A DNA stretch of 39,089 nucleotides from Limiplasma sp045540635 (GTDB lineage: Bacteria > Bacillota > Clostridia > Christensenellales > Aristaeellaceae): NCBI GenBank assembly GCA_045540635.1, contig JAZQHO010000107.1, positions 1 through 39,089 on the forward strand. The letters run 5' to 3'. Below, in pieces: positions 23,696-31,671 of this stretch. A model generated the notes under the pieces. It had not been told where the DNA came from. It searched no databases and saw only the letters and a list, made by a program, of their open reading frames with translations. Both the position numbers and the translations under genes were made by a program. Every line of letters starts with the position of its first letter. Positions within the stretch are counted from its first letter, which is position 1.

Positions 23696-24552
23696 GCAAG
23701 CACGATGCCGACCGCCGTTTCAGCCTTCTGCTGAAGCTGCCCATGTACCTTTGGACGATCGCTTTCGTATTCGTCAGCCTGCTGTACATCATTGGTCTCA
23801 GCTTTCTGCAGCGGGATGAGCTGATCGGCGTTACCGATCAGGTAACATTGGCTAATTACGCACGCATGGCAGATCCTCAATATCTGCGGGTGCTGTGGCA
23901 GAGCCTGCGTCTGGCAGCTTTGACCACCCTGATCTGCACTGTGATCGGATACCCCTTCGGCTATCTGATGGCACGCCTCAAACCCACCACCCGTTCGGTG
24001 ATCATGCTGCTGATCATCGTCCCGTTTTGGACAAATGCGTTGATCCGTATTTATGGCTGGCGTATCCTTCTGATGGGCAACGGCCCCATCAACAGCATTC
24101 TGCAAAGTCTGGGACTGATCTCCAAACCACTCAAGCTGCTCAACACAGAGGGGGCAGTTCTTCTGGGCATGGTCTACGCCCTTATTCCGTTTATGATCCT
24201 GCCCTCCTATACTGCAGCGGAAAAAATGGATTTCTCTGTTGTAGAGGCCGCAAGAGATCTGGGAGCCAATCCACTGGCCGCCTTTCTGACCGTAACAGTA
24301 CCCCTGACCCTCTCCGGGCTGATGGCCGGTTGTGTGCTGGTATTCATCCCTTCCATGGGACTGTTCTTTTTAAGCGACCTGCTGGGCGGCAGCAAGACCG
24401 TTCTTGCCGGCGGTTTGATCCAGAGCCTGTACAAGAGCCGCAACCTGCCTATGGCAGCAGCCCTGAGCGTGCTGCTGCTGACTGTGACCGGAGCTGTCAT
24501 CGCCCTCTACCGTCGTCTCGGCGGTTCCAACGGCGATCTGAGCCTGTTCTGA
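23692..24552 (+). CDS. potB: Spermidine/putrescine ABC transporter permease
   Basis: A 286-residue inner-membrane permease with about six helices. The coupling (EAA) loop is visible as VEAARDLGANPLAAFLTVTVPLTLSG, which docks onto PotA. The N-terminal helix (TIAFVFVSLLYIIGLSFLQ) and the TNALIRIYGWRILL segment match PotB/PotH. Translation starts at a GTG overlapping the potA stop (GTGA), so the two are coupled. It forms the translocation pore with PotC. Confidence 0.95.
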   Translation: MSKHDADRRFSLLLKLPMYLWTIAFVFVSLLYIIGLSFLQRDELIGVTDQVTLANYARMADPQYLRVLWQSLRLAALTTLICTVIGYPFGYLMARLKPTTRSVIMLLIIVPFWTNALIRIYGWRILLMGNGPINSILQSLGLISKPLKLLNTEGAVLLGMVYALIPFMILPSYTAAEKMDFSVVEAARDLGANPLAAFLTVTVPLTLSGLMAGCVLVFIPSMGLFFLSDLLGGSKTVLAGGLIQSLYKSRNLPMAAALSVLLLTVTGAVIALYRRLGGSNGDLSLF

Positions 24553-24564
24553 GGGAGGTGCAGC

Positions 24565-25377
24565 ATGAAAAAACGTTCTGTAGGCTCCCTGATCTTTCTC
24601 TCACTGGTGCTGGTGGTATTGTATCTGCCCATCGTGATCGTCGTTCTGTATTCCTTCAACGATAATCCAGCTCGTATCCCGCTTGCTTTCACCGGCTTTA
24701 CCACACGCTGGTACGATCAGCTTTTCAACGGGCGCAACAGCTATGGCGACGCACTGCTGCTGAGCCTGAATGTTGCCTTCTGGTCTGTGCTCATTTCCTG
24801 CGTAATCGGCACATTAGGTGCCATCGGCATGGCGCAGCGCACGCTCCGCAAGCGCAGCAAATGGCTGGATACAGCCATGGAATCTGTTGCAACACTGCCC
24901 ATTATGATCCCGGAAATCATTCTGGGGCTTGCGTTTCTGGTGTTATTCAACGCCGCTGGGCTGGAGGGCAACGAGGTGCGGCTGGTGCTGGCGCACACCA
25001 CCTTCTGTATCCCCTACATCTTCCTTACGGTCAAAAGCAGACTTGTGGGCATGGATGACGCCCTTTTCGATGCGGCGCGCGATCTGGGCGCCTCTCCCCT
25101 GAGAGTGATGCTGGATATCACCCTGCCGCTTTGCCGTCCGGCTATCATCAGCGGTGCATTTCTGGCCGCCGCCATGTCATTGGACGATTTTGTGATCAGC
25201 TTCTTCGTCTACGGAGCGGGTCAGGGCACGTTGCCGATCCTGATCTACTCCAGTGTTAAGGTCGGCGTGAGCCCTCAGGTAAATGCACTGTGCACACTGC
25301 TCATTGCCGCCGCGTTCCTACTCGTCGCTCTGAGCCGCTACATCTCTGCCGTGCGAAGGCAGAAACATCCTGCCTGA
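24565..25377 (+). CDS. potC: Spermidine/putrescine ABC transporter permease
   Basis: A 270-residue second permease with about six helices. LPIVIVVLYSFN near the N-terminus is typical of PotC/PotI. The EAA loop is FDAARDLGASPLRVMLDITLPLCRPAI, followed by SLDDFVISFFVYGAG, another family mark. GGGAGGTG precedes the ATG, 12 bases after potB. A small hairpin (TCGCCA-GCG-TGGCGA, 25384-25398) sits between it and potD and might adjust mRNA stability so that more binding protein is made; this is a guess. Confidence 0.95.
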   Translation: MKKRSVGSLIFLSLVLVVLYLPIVIVVLYSFNDNPARIPLAFTGFTTRWYDQLFNGRNSYGDALLLSLNVAFWSVLISCVIGTLGAIGMAQRTLRKRSKWLDTAMESVATLPIMIPEIILGLAFLVLFNAAGLEGNEVRLVLAHTTFCIPYIFLTVKSRLVGMDDALFDAARDLGASPLRVMLDITLPLCRPAIISGAFLAAAMSLDDFVISFFVYGAGQGTLPILIYSSVKVGVSPQVNALCTLLIAAAFLLVALSRYISAVRRQKHPA

Positions 25378-25432
25378 ACTCCCTCGCCAGCGTGGCGATA
25401 AACATAGTTTCACTTTTGAAAGGAGTATCTGT

Positions 25433-26467
25433 ATGAAAAAGCTTATCTCTCTTCTTCTGGCGCTCTGTCTCGCCGCTGTGCCCTTCATGGGGATGGCAGA
25501 GGAGGAAAAAGTCGTCAATGTGTTCAGCTGGTCCGGTTACATCGATGAAGCCACCCTTGCTGCCTTTGAACAAGAGACCGGCATCAAGGTGATCTGGTCC
25601 CCCATGGAATCCATGGAGGATATGCTCAACAAAATGCATCAGGGCGCATCCGGTTACGACCTGATCATCAGCAGCGACTACACACTTGATATCCTCCGTC
25701 AAGCCGGTCTGATCCAGAAGCTGGATATGAGCCTGCTGCCCAACTACGCTAATCTGGATCCCGTATTCCTGAACCAGTACTACGACCCCGATAATGAGTA
25801 TGTGATCCCCCACATTGCCGGTTGCCCCCTGATCATCTACGATCCTGCAACGGTGCCTTTTGAGATCACAAGCTACGAGGATCTGTGGAAGCCCGAGCTG
25901 GAAGGCAGTGTGGTAACGCTGGACAACGACCGCGTTATGATCGGCATTACCCTCAAGGCGCTGGGTTACGGCATGAACGAGACCGACCCCGAGATTCTCA
26001 ACAAGGCCAAAGAAAAGATGATGGGGCTGTATAACAACATCCTCTGCTTTGGCGACAACGAATCCTACACCGCCATGGAGACCGGCGAAGCCAGTGTTGG
26101 CTTCATGTTTACGCCCTTCGTATACATGGTCAAGAGCAGCCACCCCGAATACAAGGTGGTATATCCCAGTGAAGGTCTTGGCTACGGCATCGATGGTTAT
26201 GTGATCCCCGCCAACGCGCAGAACGTAGAGAATGCGCATGCCTTGCTCAACTACATGATGCAGCCCGAAGTGGCTGCACACAATGCAGAGTACAATTACT
26301 ACATGTGCGTGAATGCAGCTGCCCATGAATTCCTCAGCGAACAGTTCGTGAACGATCCGGTTATGAATGTTCCCGCTGAGCTGCTTCGCGGCGCTGAGTT
26401 TATTCTCAACATCGGTGATGTAGCCACCCTGTATACCGAGATCTACACGGCTTTCAAGCTCCAATAA
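25433..26467 (+). CDS. potD: Spermidine/putrescine-binding protein
   Basis: A 344-residue extracellular solute-binding protein. Residues 1-23 are a Sec signal ending near MGMA. The mature part begins KVVNVFSWSGYIDEATLAAFEQ, the PotD/PotF signature, with polyamine-site aromatic and acidic residues in YDLIISSDYTLD, PHIAGCP and ETGEASVGFM. It delivers polyamine to PotBC. A standard lipobox is not seen (the only N-terminal cysteine is in LLALCLAA), which is unusual for a Gram-positive binding protein; it may be held through a variant box or by the complex. AAAGGAG precedes the ATG. A strong terminator follows at 26508-26546. Confidence 0.95.
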   Translation: MKKLISLLLALCLAAVPFMGMAEEEKVVNVFSWSGYIDEATLAAFEQETGIKVIWSPMESMEDMLNKMHQGASGYDLIISSDYTLDILRQAGLIQKLDMSLLPNYANLDPVFLNQYYDPDNEYVIPHIAGCPLIIYDPATVPFEITSYEDLWKPELEGSVVTLDNDRVMIGITLKALGYGMNETDPEILNKAKEKMMGLYNNILCFGDNESYTAMETGEASVGFMFTPFVYMVKSSHPEYKVVYPSEGLGYGIDGYVIPANAQNVENAHALLNYMMQPEVAAHNAEYNYYMCVNAAAHEFLSEQFVNDPVMNVPAELLRGAEFILNIGDVATLYTEIYTAFKLQ

Positions 26468-26507
26468 ACGCTGGAATTCTCCCCCACGGGGGAGCATAAC
26501 CAAAATG

Positions 26508-26546
26508 CGACCCGCAGATCGGCAAGCGTTCTGCGGGTCGTTTTTT
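26508..26546 (+). terminator. Terminator of the potABCD operon
   Basis: Perfect 11-base-pair GC-rich stem (26508-26518 with 26530-26540), loop of 11, followed by six T residues. A further small CTCCCCC-AC-GGGGGAG hairpin lies just upstream at 26479-26494. Confidence 0.95.
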
Positions 26547-26610
26547 GATGCTGTTTTTCATAGATCATTCTTTCGGCAATCGTTGCTAAGATCTACGCAG
26601 ACGCTTGCAT

Positions 26611-26638
26611 AAAAAAAGACAGAGCCGGAAGGCTCTGC
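26611..26638 (-). terminator. Terminator of the MotA/OmpA-like operon
   Basis: CAGAGCC-GGAA-GGCTCTG (26620-26637) with seven T residues on the minus strand (26617-26611), 13 bases after the stop of the last gene of that operon. Confidence 0.88.
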
Positions 26639-26650
26639 CTGATGCTACGT

Positions 26651-27142
26651 TCATTGTCCGGCAATGATGCGCTCCCGGAAGCTGATGCCCCAAACATAAT
26701 AGGTAACGATCATCTCACGGGCTGGAGAACCGCCTGCGTGGGTGAGCAGGGAGGCGCTCAGCTCACCGCTGGTCTTTGCTGCAAGGGAATACTCCTGCAT
26801 GTTGCCCAATTGCACCACATCTTCCGGAAGAGGAACGATCTGTACCTCCAGCATATCAATGGGTACAAGGCATCCATTGTTCACCTTGATGGTGTAGGTA
26901 ACATAGGCATATTCACCGGCATTCCCCCAGTGGGAAGGTTTGTTATAAATCGTGCCGATAAAGGTCTCCTCATCCACACTATCCTTCAGTGTGTTAAATG
27001 CGGGGACAGTGGCAGCGGAAATGGTTTTGGAACCCGTAACCTCTACTGTTACCTCTGCGGACATAAACAGATACAACAGCATCAGTGACATGACAACTAC
27101 CAAAGCCACGAAAATGATCGCAACTGTTTTGAGCGCCTTCAT
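26651..27142 (-). CDS. Anchored extracytoplasmic protein, third gene of the motor-like operon
   Basis: A 163-residue protein I cannot place in a family. Residues 7-29 are a strongly hydrophobic N-terminal helix (signal anchor). The rest is predicted mostly beta strand, with alternating hydrophobic runs such as AYVTYTIKVNNGCLVPIDML and EMIVTYYVWGISF, as in an Ig-like or immunoglobulin-type sandwich outside the membrane. Its ATG is two bases after the OmpA-like gene's stop, so it is coupled to that gene and to the MotA-like channel. A terminator follows it. It may be an extracellular adaptor of the channel, or a wall or envelope contact; both are inference from position. Confidence 0.72.
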   Translation of the reverse strand: MKALKTVAIIFVALVVVMSLMLLYLFMSAEVTVEVTGSKTISAATVPAFNTLKDSVDEETFIGTIYNKPSHWGNAGEYAYVTYTIKVNNGCLVPIDMLEVQIVPLPEDVVQLGNMQEYSLAAKTSGELSASLLTHAGGSPAREMIVTYYVWGISFRERIIAGQ

Positions 27143-27144
27143 CG

Positions 27145-28194
27145 TTACTGTCCTCCTTGCGGAATAGCCTGCGGGGAAAGAATATTGCGGATCTCGTCGA
27201 TCATTTCGGTATCCTTGAGACGGAACTTGAATTCAACACGGCGGGAAGCATCCATATTGATGGTACCGTCTGCGTTATAAACAGGGTTGGAATAGCTACG
27301 GCCTTTTGCGGTAAGGATGCTGCGCAGAAGTTCCCTCTTTTCGCTGCTCAGGCCTTGCATTTGCAGACAATAAGCGGCAACGCTGAGCGCGCGCTCCTGC
27401 GAAAGCTCCAGATTGCGCAGATATGTACCTTGCGTATCGGTATGGCCTTCGATCACGATCTCGCCAAGAAAATCACTGTATTCCGGTCGCAAAAGTACGC
27501 CGAGATAAACCGGAATAAAACGGTCCAGCAGTTGCTTACCGCTCTCCTTGATACCGTTTTTGCCCACATCAAAGAAAACAGTGGATTCCAGCACGATATC
27601 GCCGGTGTTGCGGTCAACGGTGGCGCTGAGGCCTGCACCCGTAAGGGCGCTGCCAAGCTCCGTGATGATCTGGCTCTTTACGCCCACCAGATCGTCCAGC
27701 CTCTTTTGCTGAGTGGTGAGTGCCAGCTGTTGCTGCTGCAAAAGCAGGGTGGCATCGTCCAGCGCCAGCTGCTTGGCATCCAGCGCAAGGTTGGCTGCAG
27801 CAAGCTCTGTCTCGCGCTCTGAAAGCAGTGCCTGTGTTGCGATAATGATGATCTGCTGCTCGGCAAGAGTGGTGCTTTGGCTGTCCAGCGTTGCTTGTTG
27901 ATCGCCAAGCAGAATGACCATGGCATCCAACTCAGTCTGTTTCTGATCCAATTCTGTCTGCTTATCTGCCAGTATAATGGCCTGCTCATCCAGTGTTCCC
28001 TGCTGTACGATCAGCAGGGACTCCTTCTCCTGCAGTTCGGCGCTTTTGGTTTCCAGCATGGAGAAATATTGGTACACATTATAGCACAGCACCAGCACAA
28101 ACAACAGCAGAAGCGCAGCCATCATATCCGAATAGCTGATCCATGCTGCGCCCCTGTCGCCGCCGGTACTGTGTCTGGTCGTTTTTCTGGCCAT
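27145..28194 (-). CDS. MotB/OmpA-like stator protein with long coiled coil (ZorB-like)
   Basis: A 349-residue protein. After a basic N-terminus, AAWISYSDMMAALLLLFVLVL places an Asp (residue 23) at the start of the single membrane helix, the position of the proton-binding Asp in MotB and related stators. Residues about 46-180 are a long Gln/Leu/Glu-rich heptad coiled coil (repeats such as KQTELDQKQTELDAM). Residues about 200-345 are an OmpA peptidoglycan-binding domain: IVIEGHTDTQGTYLRNLELS, then SRRVEFKF. So it should span the membrane and grip the wall. It is co-transcribed with a MotA/TolQ-like gene 15 bases upstream. The pair is similar in plan to ZorAB of the Zorya defence system, but no flagellar or zorCD genes are nearby. 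Confidence 0.88.
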   Translation of the reverse strand: MARKTTRHSTGGDRGAAWISYSDMMAALLLLFVLVLCYNVYQYFSMLETKSAELQEKESLLIVQQGTLDEQAIILADKQTELDQKQTELDAMVILLGDQQATLDSQSTTLAEQQIIIIATQALLSERETELAAANLALDAKQLALDDATLLLQQQQLALTTQQKRLDDLVGVKSQIITELGSALTGAGLSATVDRNTGDIVLESTVFFDVGKNGIKESGKQLLDRFIPVYLGVLLRPEYSDFLGEIVIEGHTDTQGTYLRNLELSQERALSVAAYCLQMQGLSSEKRELLRSILTAKGRSYSNPVYNADGTINMDASRRVEFKFRLKDTEMIDEIRNILSPQAIPQGGQ

Positions 28195-28209
28195 AACCTT
28201 CCTCCTGTG

Positions 28210-29412
28210 TTATTCCTGCTCGGAAGCGTTGCCTTCCAGCTCGCCGGTCAGCTTATCGATGGCCATCTGCATATGTGCCAGAGAAGCAGAAAGCGAGAGC
28301 AACTGATCTTTCAGACCATTGGCAGCTTCCTCTGCCCCACCGATGCGTGTCTGTTGATCCGCTACCTGCTGCTCCAGCTTCTTACACACATCCTGTAGAT
28401 TTGTCGAGATTTCGCTGGAGACCAGCTGCATAGTGCGGGCATTCTCGTTCATGTTTTGGGTGGCATTCAGTGTGCTCTGCAAATTTTTCTGGGTTTGCAG
28501 CTGGCCTTGGTTAACAATGCTCATGGCATCGGCAATGGCGGTCATCTGCCCATTGAGAGAAGCGTTCATCTGCTGGAAAAACTGGTTGACTACGCTGCGC
28601 ATGGCCTCTGCCTGCTCCACAGTGGCACCGCGCATGAAGGAATCCATGGTGCGGGTCATGGGGGTAAAGGTCTGGCTGAGGGAAACTTCCAGGGCAGAGG
28701 CAACCTGTGCACCAATGGATTGAGCCATACGGTTCATACGTTCCTCTTCATCCTGTTTGCTGCAAAGAAGTTGTACTTCAGCATCCAGCGGTCTGGGCAT
28801 AGCAAGCTCGTAAAAAGCTTCTTCAAAATTGCCAAGTGCACGCTGCGCATGGCCGGAAGCCATGCGATTGCCCACGTTGAACAGCAATGAGCAGGCAATA
28901 CCGGCAACAGAAGTGGCAAAAGCGAACCGCATGCCGCCAAGCAGTGTGGGGATGCTGGTAAGTGTGCCTTCGGCATTGGTAAAATTCACGCTGCTGAGGC
29001 CATCCATCAGACCCATAAAGGTACCCAAAATACCCAGCGAGGTAAGCAGACTGGGGATCAGCTCTGCCAGCTGGGCATGACCGGGCTGCTCAATGACCGT
29101 TTCTTCGTTAATGTAATCTCTGGTATCGCAAGCCATGCCGCGGATATCCAGCTGGCCGGCGTTGAGCAGGAACTGCTGCCAGTGAGAGCGCAGGGATCGC
29201 CCAAGAAAACGGGGCTCCCGCCATGCAGGCCGCGCACCGGCTGCAGTCGTTTTTTCCAGCTTCACAACCGCCCGGTTGAGCAGGGAGGCGTTGCGGAGCA
29301 TGGGATATATGCACTTACAGATACCGATCAGTGTAACGACAGCGATGGCAACATAAACAAGCCACTCCGATACGCCTGCCGTCAAATTATTGATGAGTTC
29401 TTTGGTCGGCAT
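28210..29412 (-). CDS. MotA/TolQ/ExbB-type proton channel with long cytoplasmic tail (ZorA-like)
   Basis: A 400-residue protein. One hydrophobic helix is at about residues 15-37, two more at about 117-138 (LIPSLLTSLGILGTFMGLMDG) and 161-180 (MRFAFATSVAGIACSLLFNVGNR). The latter two are the TolQ/MotA pore helices, with the small-residue-rich packing and Thr expected there. The C-terminal half (about 190-400) is a long helical, coiled-coil-prone cytoplasmic tail with Gln/Asn-rich segments, longer than in ExbB/TolQ but like ZorA. It should form the pentameric channel around the dimeric OmpA-like partner encoded 15 bases downstream. GGAGGTG precedes the ATG. Function of this unit outside a flagellum is unknown. 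Confidence 0.88.
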   Translation of the reverse strand: MPTKELINNLTAGVSEWLVYVAIAVVTLIGICKCIYPMLRNASLLNRAVVKLEKTTAAGARPAWREPRFLGRSLRSHWQQFLLNAGQLDIRGMACDTRDYINEETVIEQPGHAQLAELIPSLLTSLGILGTFMGLMDGLSSVNFTNAEGTLTSIPTLLGGMRFAFATSVAGIACSLLFNVGNRMASGHAQRALGNFEEAFYELAMPRPLDAEVQLLCSKQDEEERMNRMAQSIGAQVASALEVSLSQTFTPMTRTMDSFMRGATVEQAEAMRSVVNQFFQQMNASLNGQMTAIADAMSIVNQGQLQTQKNLQSTLNATQNMNENARTMQLVSSEISTNLQDVCKKLEQQVADQQTRIGGAEEAANGLKDQLLSLSASLAHMQMAIDKLTGELEGNASEQE

Positions 29413-29451
29413 AAGAACACCTCCGAGATCATGTGGAATGTATACCTTTAT

Positions 29452-29480
29452 ATCTTAACATTTGTTTCATAATTTGTAAA
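29452..29480 (-). promoter_or_regulatory. Probable promoter of the MotA/OmpA-like operon
   Basis: Minus strand TTTACA (29480-29475), a 17-base spacer and TAAGAT (29457-29452). The -10 is weak, so the call is tentative. Confidence 0.4.
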
Positions 29481-29533
29481 TGCAAATGGAATAAATCGTT
29501 ACAATAATATTCTGCCAAAACCGGTATTCCTGC

Positions 29534-29577
29534 ACAAAAACAAGCAAAGACCCACAACAGAGAATCTGTGTGGGTCT
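29534..29577 (-). terminator. Terminator of the DUF4230-like gene
   Basis: AGACCCACA (29548-29556) pairs with TGTGGGTCT (29569-29577), followed on the minus strand by a T-rich tract (TTTGCTTGTTTTTG). It separates the DUF4230 unit from the MotA/OmpA-like operon. Confidence 0.75.
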
Positions 29578-29607
29578 GCCATTGGTTGTAATGATTTTGC
29601 GAGAAGA

Positions 29608-30231
29608 TTACTGCGGTTGTGTATCGATCATATTGATGGGAGCATCATCGCGGATCACCTCAATGGTATAACCGCCGAAGGCTGCGTTGGCTCTTGCCAC
29701 CGAAGTGAGCAGATTGGTGAGATTACGAACTGTGATCTCCCAAGCTTGCGAGTTGTTCTCTTCGTTGGCGAGGGTCTCCTCCAAAAGACGTTCCTCCAGA
29801 GACTGCTTGATCTGCGTATACTTATCCGGTGTGAGAACGACCAAAGCGCCGGTGCGCTCCACTTCGCTGTCCACCACGGAAAGCTTGTGCTTGGTGAGGC
29901 TGGGTGCAGGAACACGCACATAGATCGTGGTGCCACTGGCTTCCACCGTGGCCTTACTCAGATCTACAGTATAGTCGAAGGTGAAGGTATACGGGATCTC
30001 GACCTCCTGAATGGTGCCAACGATCATGGCATTGCGCTGGTAGGTATCCCGTCCCGTTCTTTCGCCACTGTAAACGATCAACTCGTTCTTTTCCTTCAGT
30101 GTTTCAGTGAAGGATGCAGTGAGCCACTTGGCCTTGCTCTCGCTGGGGCCGAAGAAAATTGCAACGACCACAATTGCGGCCACAAGAACCATAGCAAAAA
30201 TGATGATGATGAATTTCTTCACTGTTTGCAA
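29608..30231 (-). CDS. DUF4230-like membrane-anchored protein
   Basis: A 207-residue protein with an N-terminal membrane helix (about residues 6-28, FIIIIFAMVLVAAIVVVAIF) and a soluble part outside. It has the features of the DUF4230 family: an early region with ELIVYSGERTGRD, then IPYTFTFDYTVDLSKATVEASGTTIYVRVPAPSL and a C-terminal helical region with repeated Leu (LLTSVARANAAFGGYTIEVI). DUF4230 proteins are of unknown function and are common in envelope-associated loci of Bacillota. It follows a small His/Pro/Gln-rich membrane protein by 12 bases and ends at its own terminator, so it is transcribed separately from the motor-like genes. Confidence 0.78.
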   Translation of the reverse strand: MQTVKKFIIIIFAMVLVAAIVVVAIFFGPSESKAKWLTASFTETLKEKNELIVYSGERTGRDTYQRNAMIVGTIQEVEIPYTFTFDYTVDLSKATVEASGTTIYVRVPAPSLTKHKLSVVDSEVERTGALVVLTPDKYTQIKQSLEERLLEETLANEENNSQAWEITVRNLTNLLTSVARANAAFGGYTIEVIRDDAPINMIDTQPQ

Positions 30232-30243
30232 CCCTCCAAAAGC

Positions 30244-30483
30244 TTAACCGATGGCAATACGGTCGGTGAGCCACTCCAGCAGGAGCAGCAGCAGCTGAAA
30301 GAGCACAATGATGTTGACCAGTGCGCCGCAGATCATCAGATAACCGGTGCAAAAGCGACGAAAGAATCGGCGCTTGGGCTTCGGCTTATGATGCTGGGCT
30401 TCGGGGCCGTGCTGAGGGGCAGGGGGCGGACAATGCTGCATGTTGCCCTGCATATTCTGACCGTTAGGCATTGGATTCTGCAT
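30244..30483 (-). CDS. Small membrane protein with His/Pro/Gln/Asn-rich N-terminus
   Basis: A 79-residue protein not assigned to a family. Residues 1-35 are rich in Asn, Gln, Pro, His and Met (for example MQHCPPPAPQHGPEAQHHK), followed by a basic patch (KPKPKRRFFRRF) and one or two hydrophobic helices (about 46-72). The basic patch would keep the N-terminus in the cytoplasm. AAGGAGG lies upstream of the ATG and a promoter at 30527-30555 precedes it. It is followed directly by the DUF4230-like gene in the same operon. Confidence 0.7.
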   Translation of the reverse strand: MQNPMPNGQNMQGNMQHCPPPAPQHGPEAQHHKPKPKRRFFRRFCTGYLMICGALVNIIVLFQLLLLLLEWLTDRIAIG

Positions 30484-30526
30484 GGTAATCCCTCCTTAAC
30501 AGAAGAATGACAAATTTCACAACATT

Positions 30527-30555
30527 ATTATACATGAAATCGGCTGAAATGCAAA
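30527..30555 (-). promoter_or_regulatory. Promoter of the small membrane protein/DUF4230 operon
   Basis: Minus strand TTTGCA (30555-30550), a 17-base spacer and TATAAT (30532-30527), 44 bases before the start codon. Confidence 0.65.
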
Positions 30556-30584
30556 TTTTTGATTTTGCGCATAAGCGGCAGGGC

Positions 30585-31610
30585 TTACAGCATGTTGGGA
30601 TTCACCTGCCGCAGAGTATCGCCCTTGACCAACTCGCCGATGATGGTTACATTCTGTACACCAGTGGTAAGCGGTTCCTCTGCACTGCGAATGAGCATCT
30701 CGGCAGCCCTCTGCCCCATCAGTGCAGTGTTCTGCTTAACAGTGGTCAGCACAGGGCGCATCAGGCGGGAGAGATAGTGACCGTCGTAGCCCGCAATGGA
30801 AATATCTTCGCCGATGCGAAGACCGCTGTCGCGGATAGCATCCATACCACCGATGGCTGCAAGATCGTCGGTAACGAAAATGCAGGTGGGCGGCTGGGGC
30901 AACTTGAGCAGCTTCTGCACCACCGAGTAGCATTTGTGGGAATCCTGATAATCGGATTCCTCAAGGTATTCGTTTCGTACGGGGATGCCGTTAGCGATCA
31001 TAGCCCGGTGGAAACCCGTAAGACGACTCTTGGTAACGGCGCTTTTCTTGCCGTGCACATAAGCGATGCGCGTATGCCCAAGCTGGGCAGCCCGGTAAAC
31101 CAGCAGCTCCATACCGGCCACATTATCGCTGAGGACGCAGGAGCGGTTGTCAAAGCTGTGGTCAATGGTAACGGCAGGCAGGTCGCTCTGCATAAGCTGC
31201 ACGATCTCGGAGGAATAAAAGTCGATACAAGCCACGCAGACACCATCTACATTACGGTAATGACAATGCTCGAGGAATGTCATGCTGCGCTGATTGATGT
31301 TATGATTGATGAAGGTGATATCATAGCCCTTCTGCTCTGCGGTGCGCTTGAAGCTATCCAAAACAGCAGAGAAAAAGGGATGCGTAAGCCCGCTGCCGTA
31401 ATCGTCGGCAAAGAGCACGCCAAGATTGTATGAATGGTTGGTTTTCAATGCCCGTGCCAGAGCATTGGGATGATAGCCGATCTCTTTGGCGGTTTCCAGC
31501 ACGCGCTTGCGGGTCTCCTCGCTGATATCGCTGTAGTGGTTCAGCGCCTTGCTAACGGTTGAAATGGATAGACCGCATCTCTCAGAGACATCCCGGATGG
31601 TAACAGCCAT
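30585..31610 (-). CDS. LacI-family transcriptional regulator (orphan)
   Basis: A 341-residue LacI/GalR regulator with a complete N-terminal helix-turn-helix (IRDVSERCGLSISTVSKALN) and hinge helix (YHPNALARALK), followed by a sugar-binding-protein-like domain (NLGVLFADDYGSG, CIFVTDDLAAIGGMDAIRDSG, SIAGYDGHYLSRL). No sugar operon is adjacent, so its targets are unknown. GAGGGGG precedes the ATG four bases upstream. Its -10 box touches the long palindrome at 31672-31716, which also serves as the terminator for the upstream SpoIID-like gene. It differs in sequence from the uronate LacI at 15750-16757. Confidence 0.92.
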   Translation of the reverse strand: MAVTIRDVSERCGLSISTVSKALNHYSDISEETRKRVLETAKEIGYHPNALARALKTNHSYNLGVLFADDYGSGLTHPFFSAVLDSFKRTAEQKGYDITFINHNINQRSMTFLEHCHYRNVDGVCVACIDFYSSEIVQLMQSDLPAVTIDHSFDNRSCVLSDNVAGMELLVYRAAQLGHTRIAYVHGKKSAVTKSRLTGFHRAMIANGIPVRNEYLEESDYQDSHKCYSVVQKLLKLPQPPTCIFVTDDLAAIGGMDAIRDSGLRIGEDISIAGYDGHYLSRLMRPVLTTVKQNTALMGQRAAEMLIRSAEEPLTTGVQNVTIIGELVKGDTLRQVNPNML

Positions 31611-31664
31611 TTTTCCCCCTCATTTCTATAAACAACGAAAACGATGCAGTTATGCTTCAAGCCT

Positions 31665-31670
31665 ATTATA
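31665..31670 (-). promoter_or_regulatory. -10 box of the orphan lacI
   Basis: TATAAT on the minus strand, 55 bases before the start codon. The -35 region falls inside the loop of the adjacent palindrome and is poorly matched (TGTTAT at a 17-base spacing). Confidence 0.5.
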
Positions 31671-31671
31671 C

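Noticed and set aside
26479..26494. CTCCCCC-AC-GGGGGAG hairpin as an independent terminator
   Set aside because: No T-run follows, the loop is too small for the full stem, and a much better terminator begins 14 bases downstream.
26651..29412. A complete Zorya system
   Set aside because: zorC and zorD, or a type II zorE, are not present in the window. Only the ZorAB-like part is supported.
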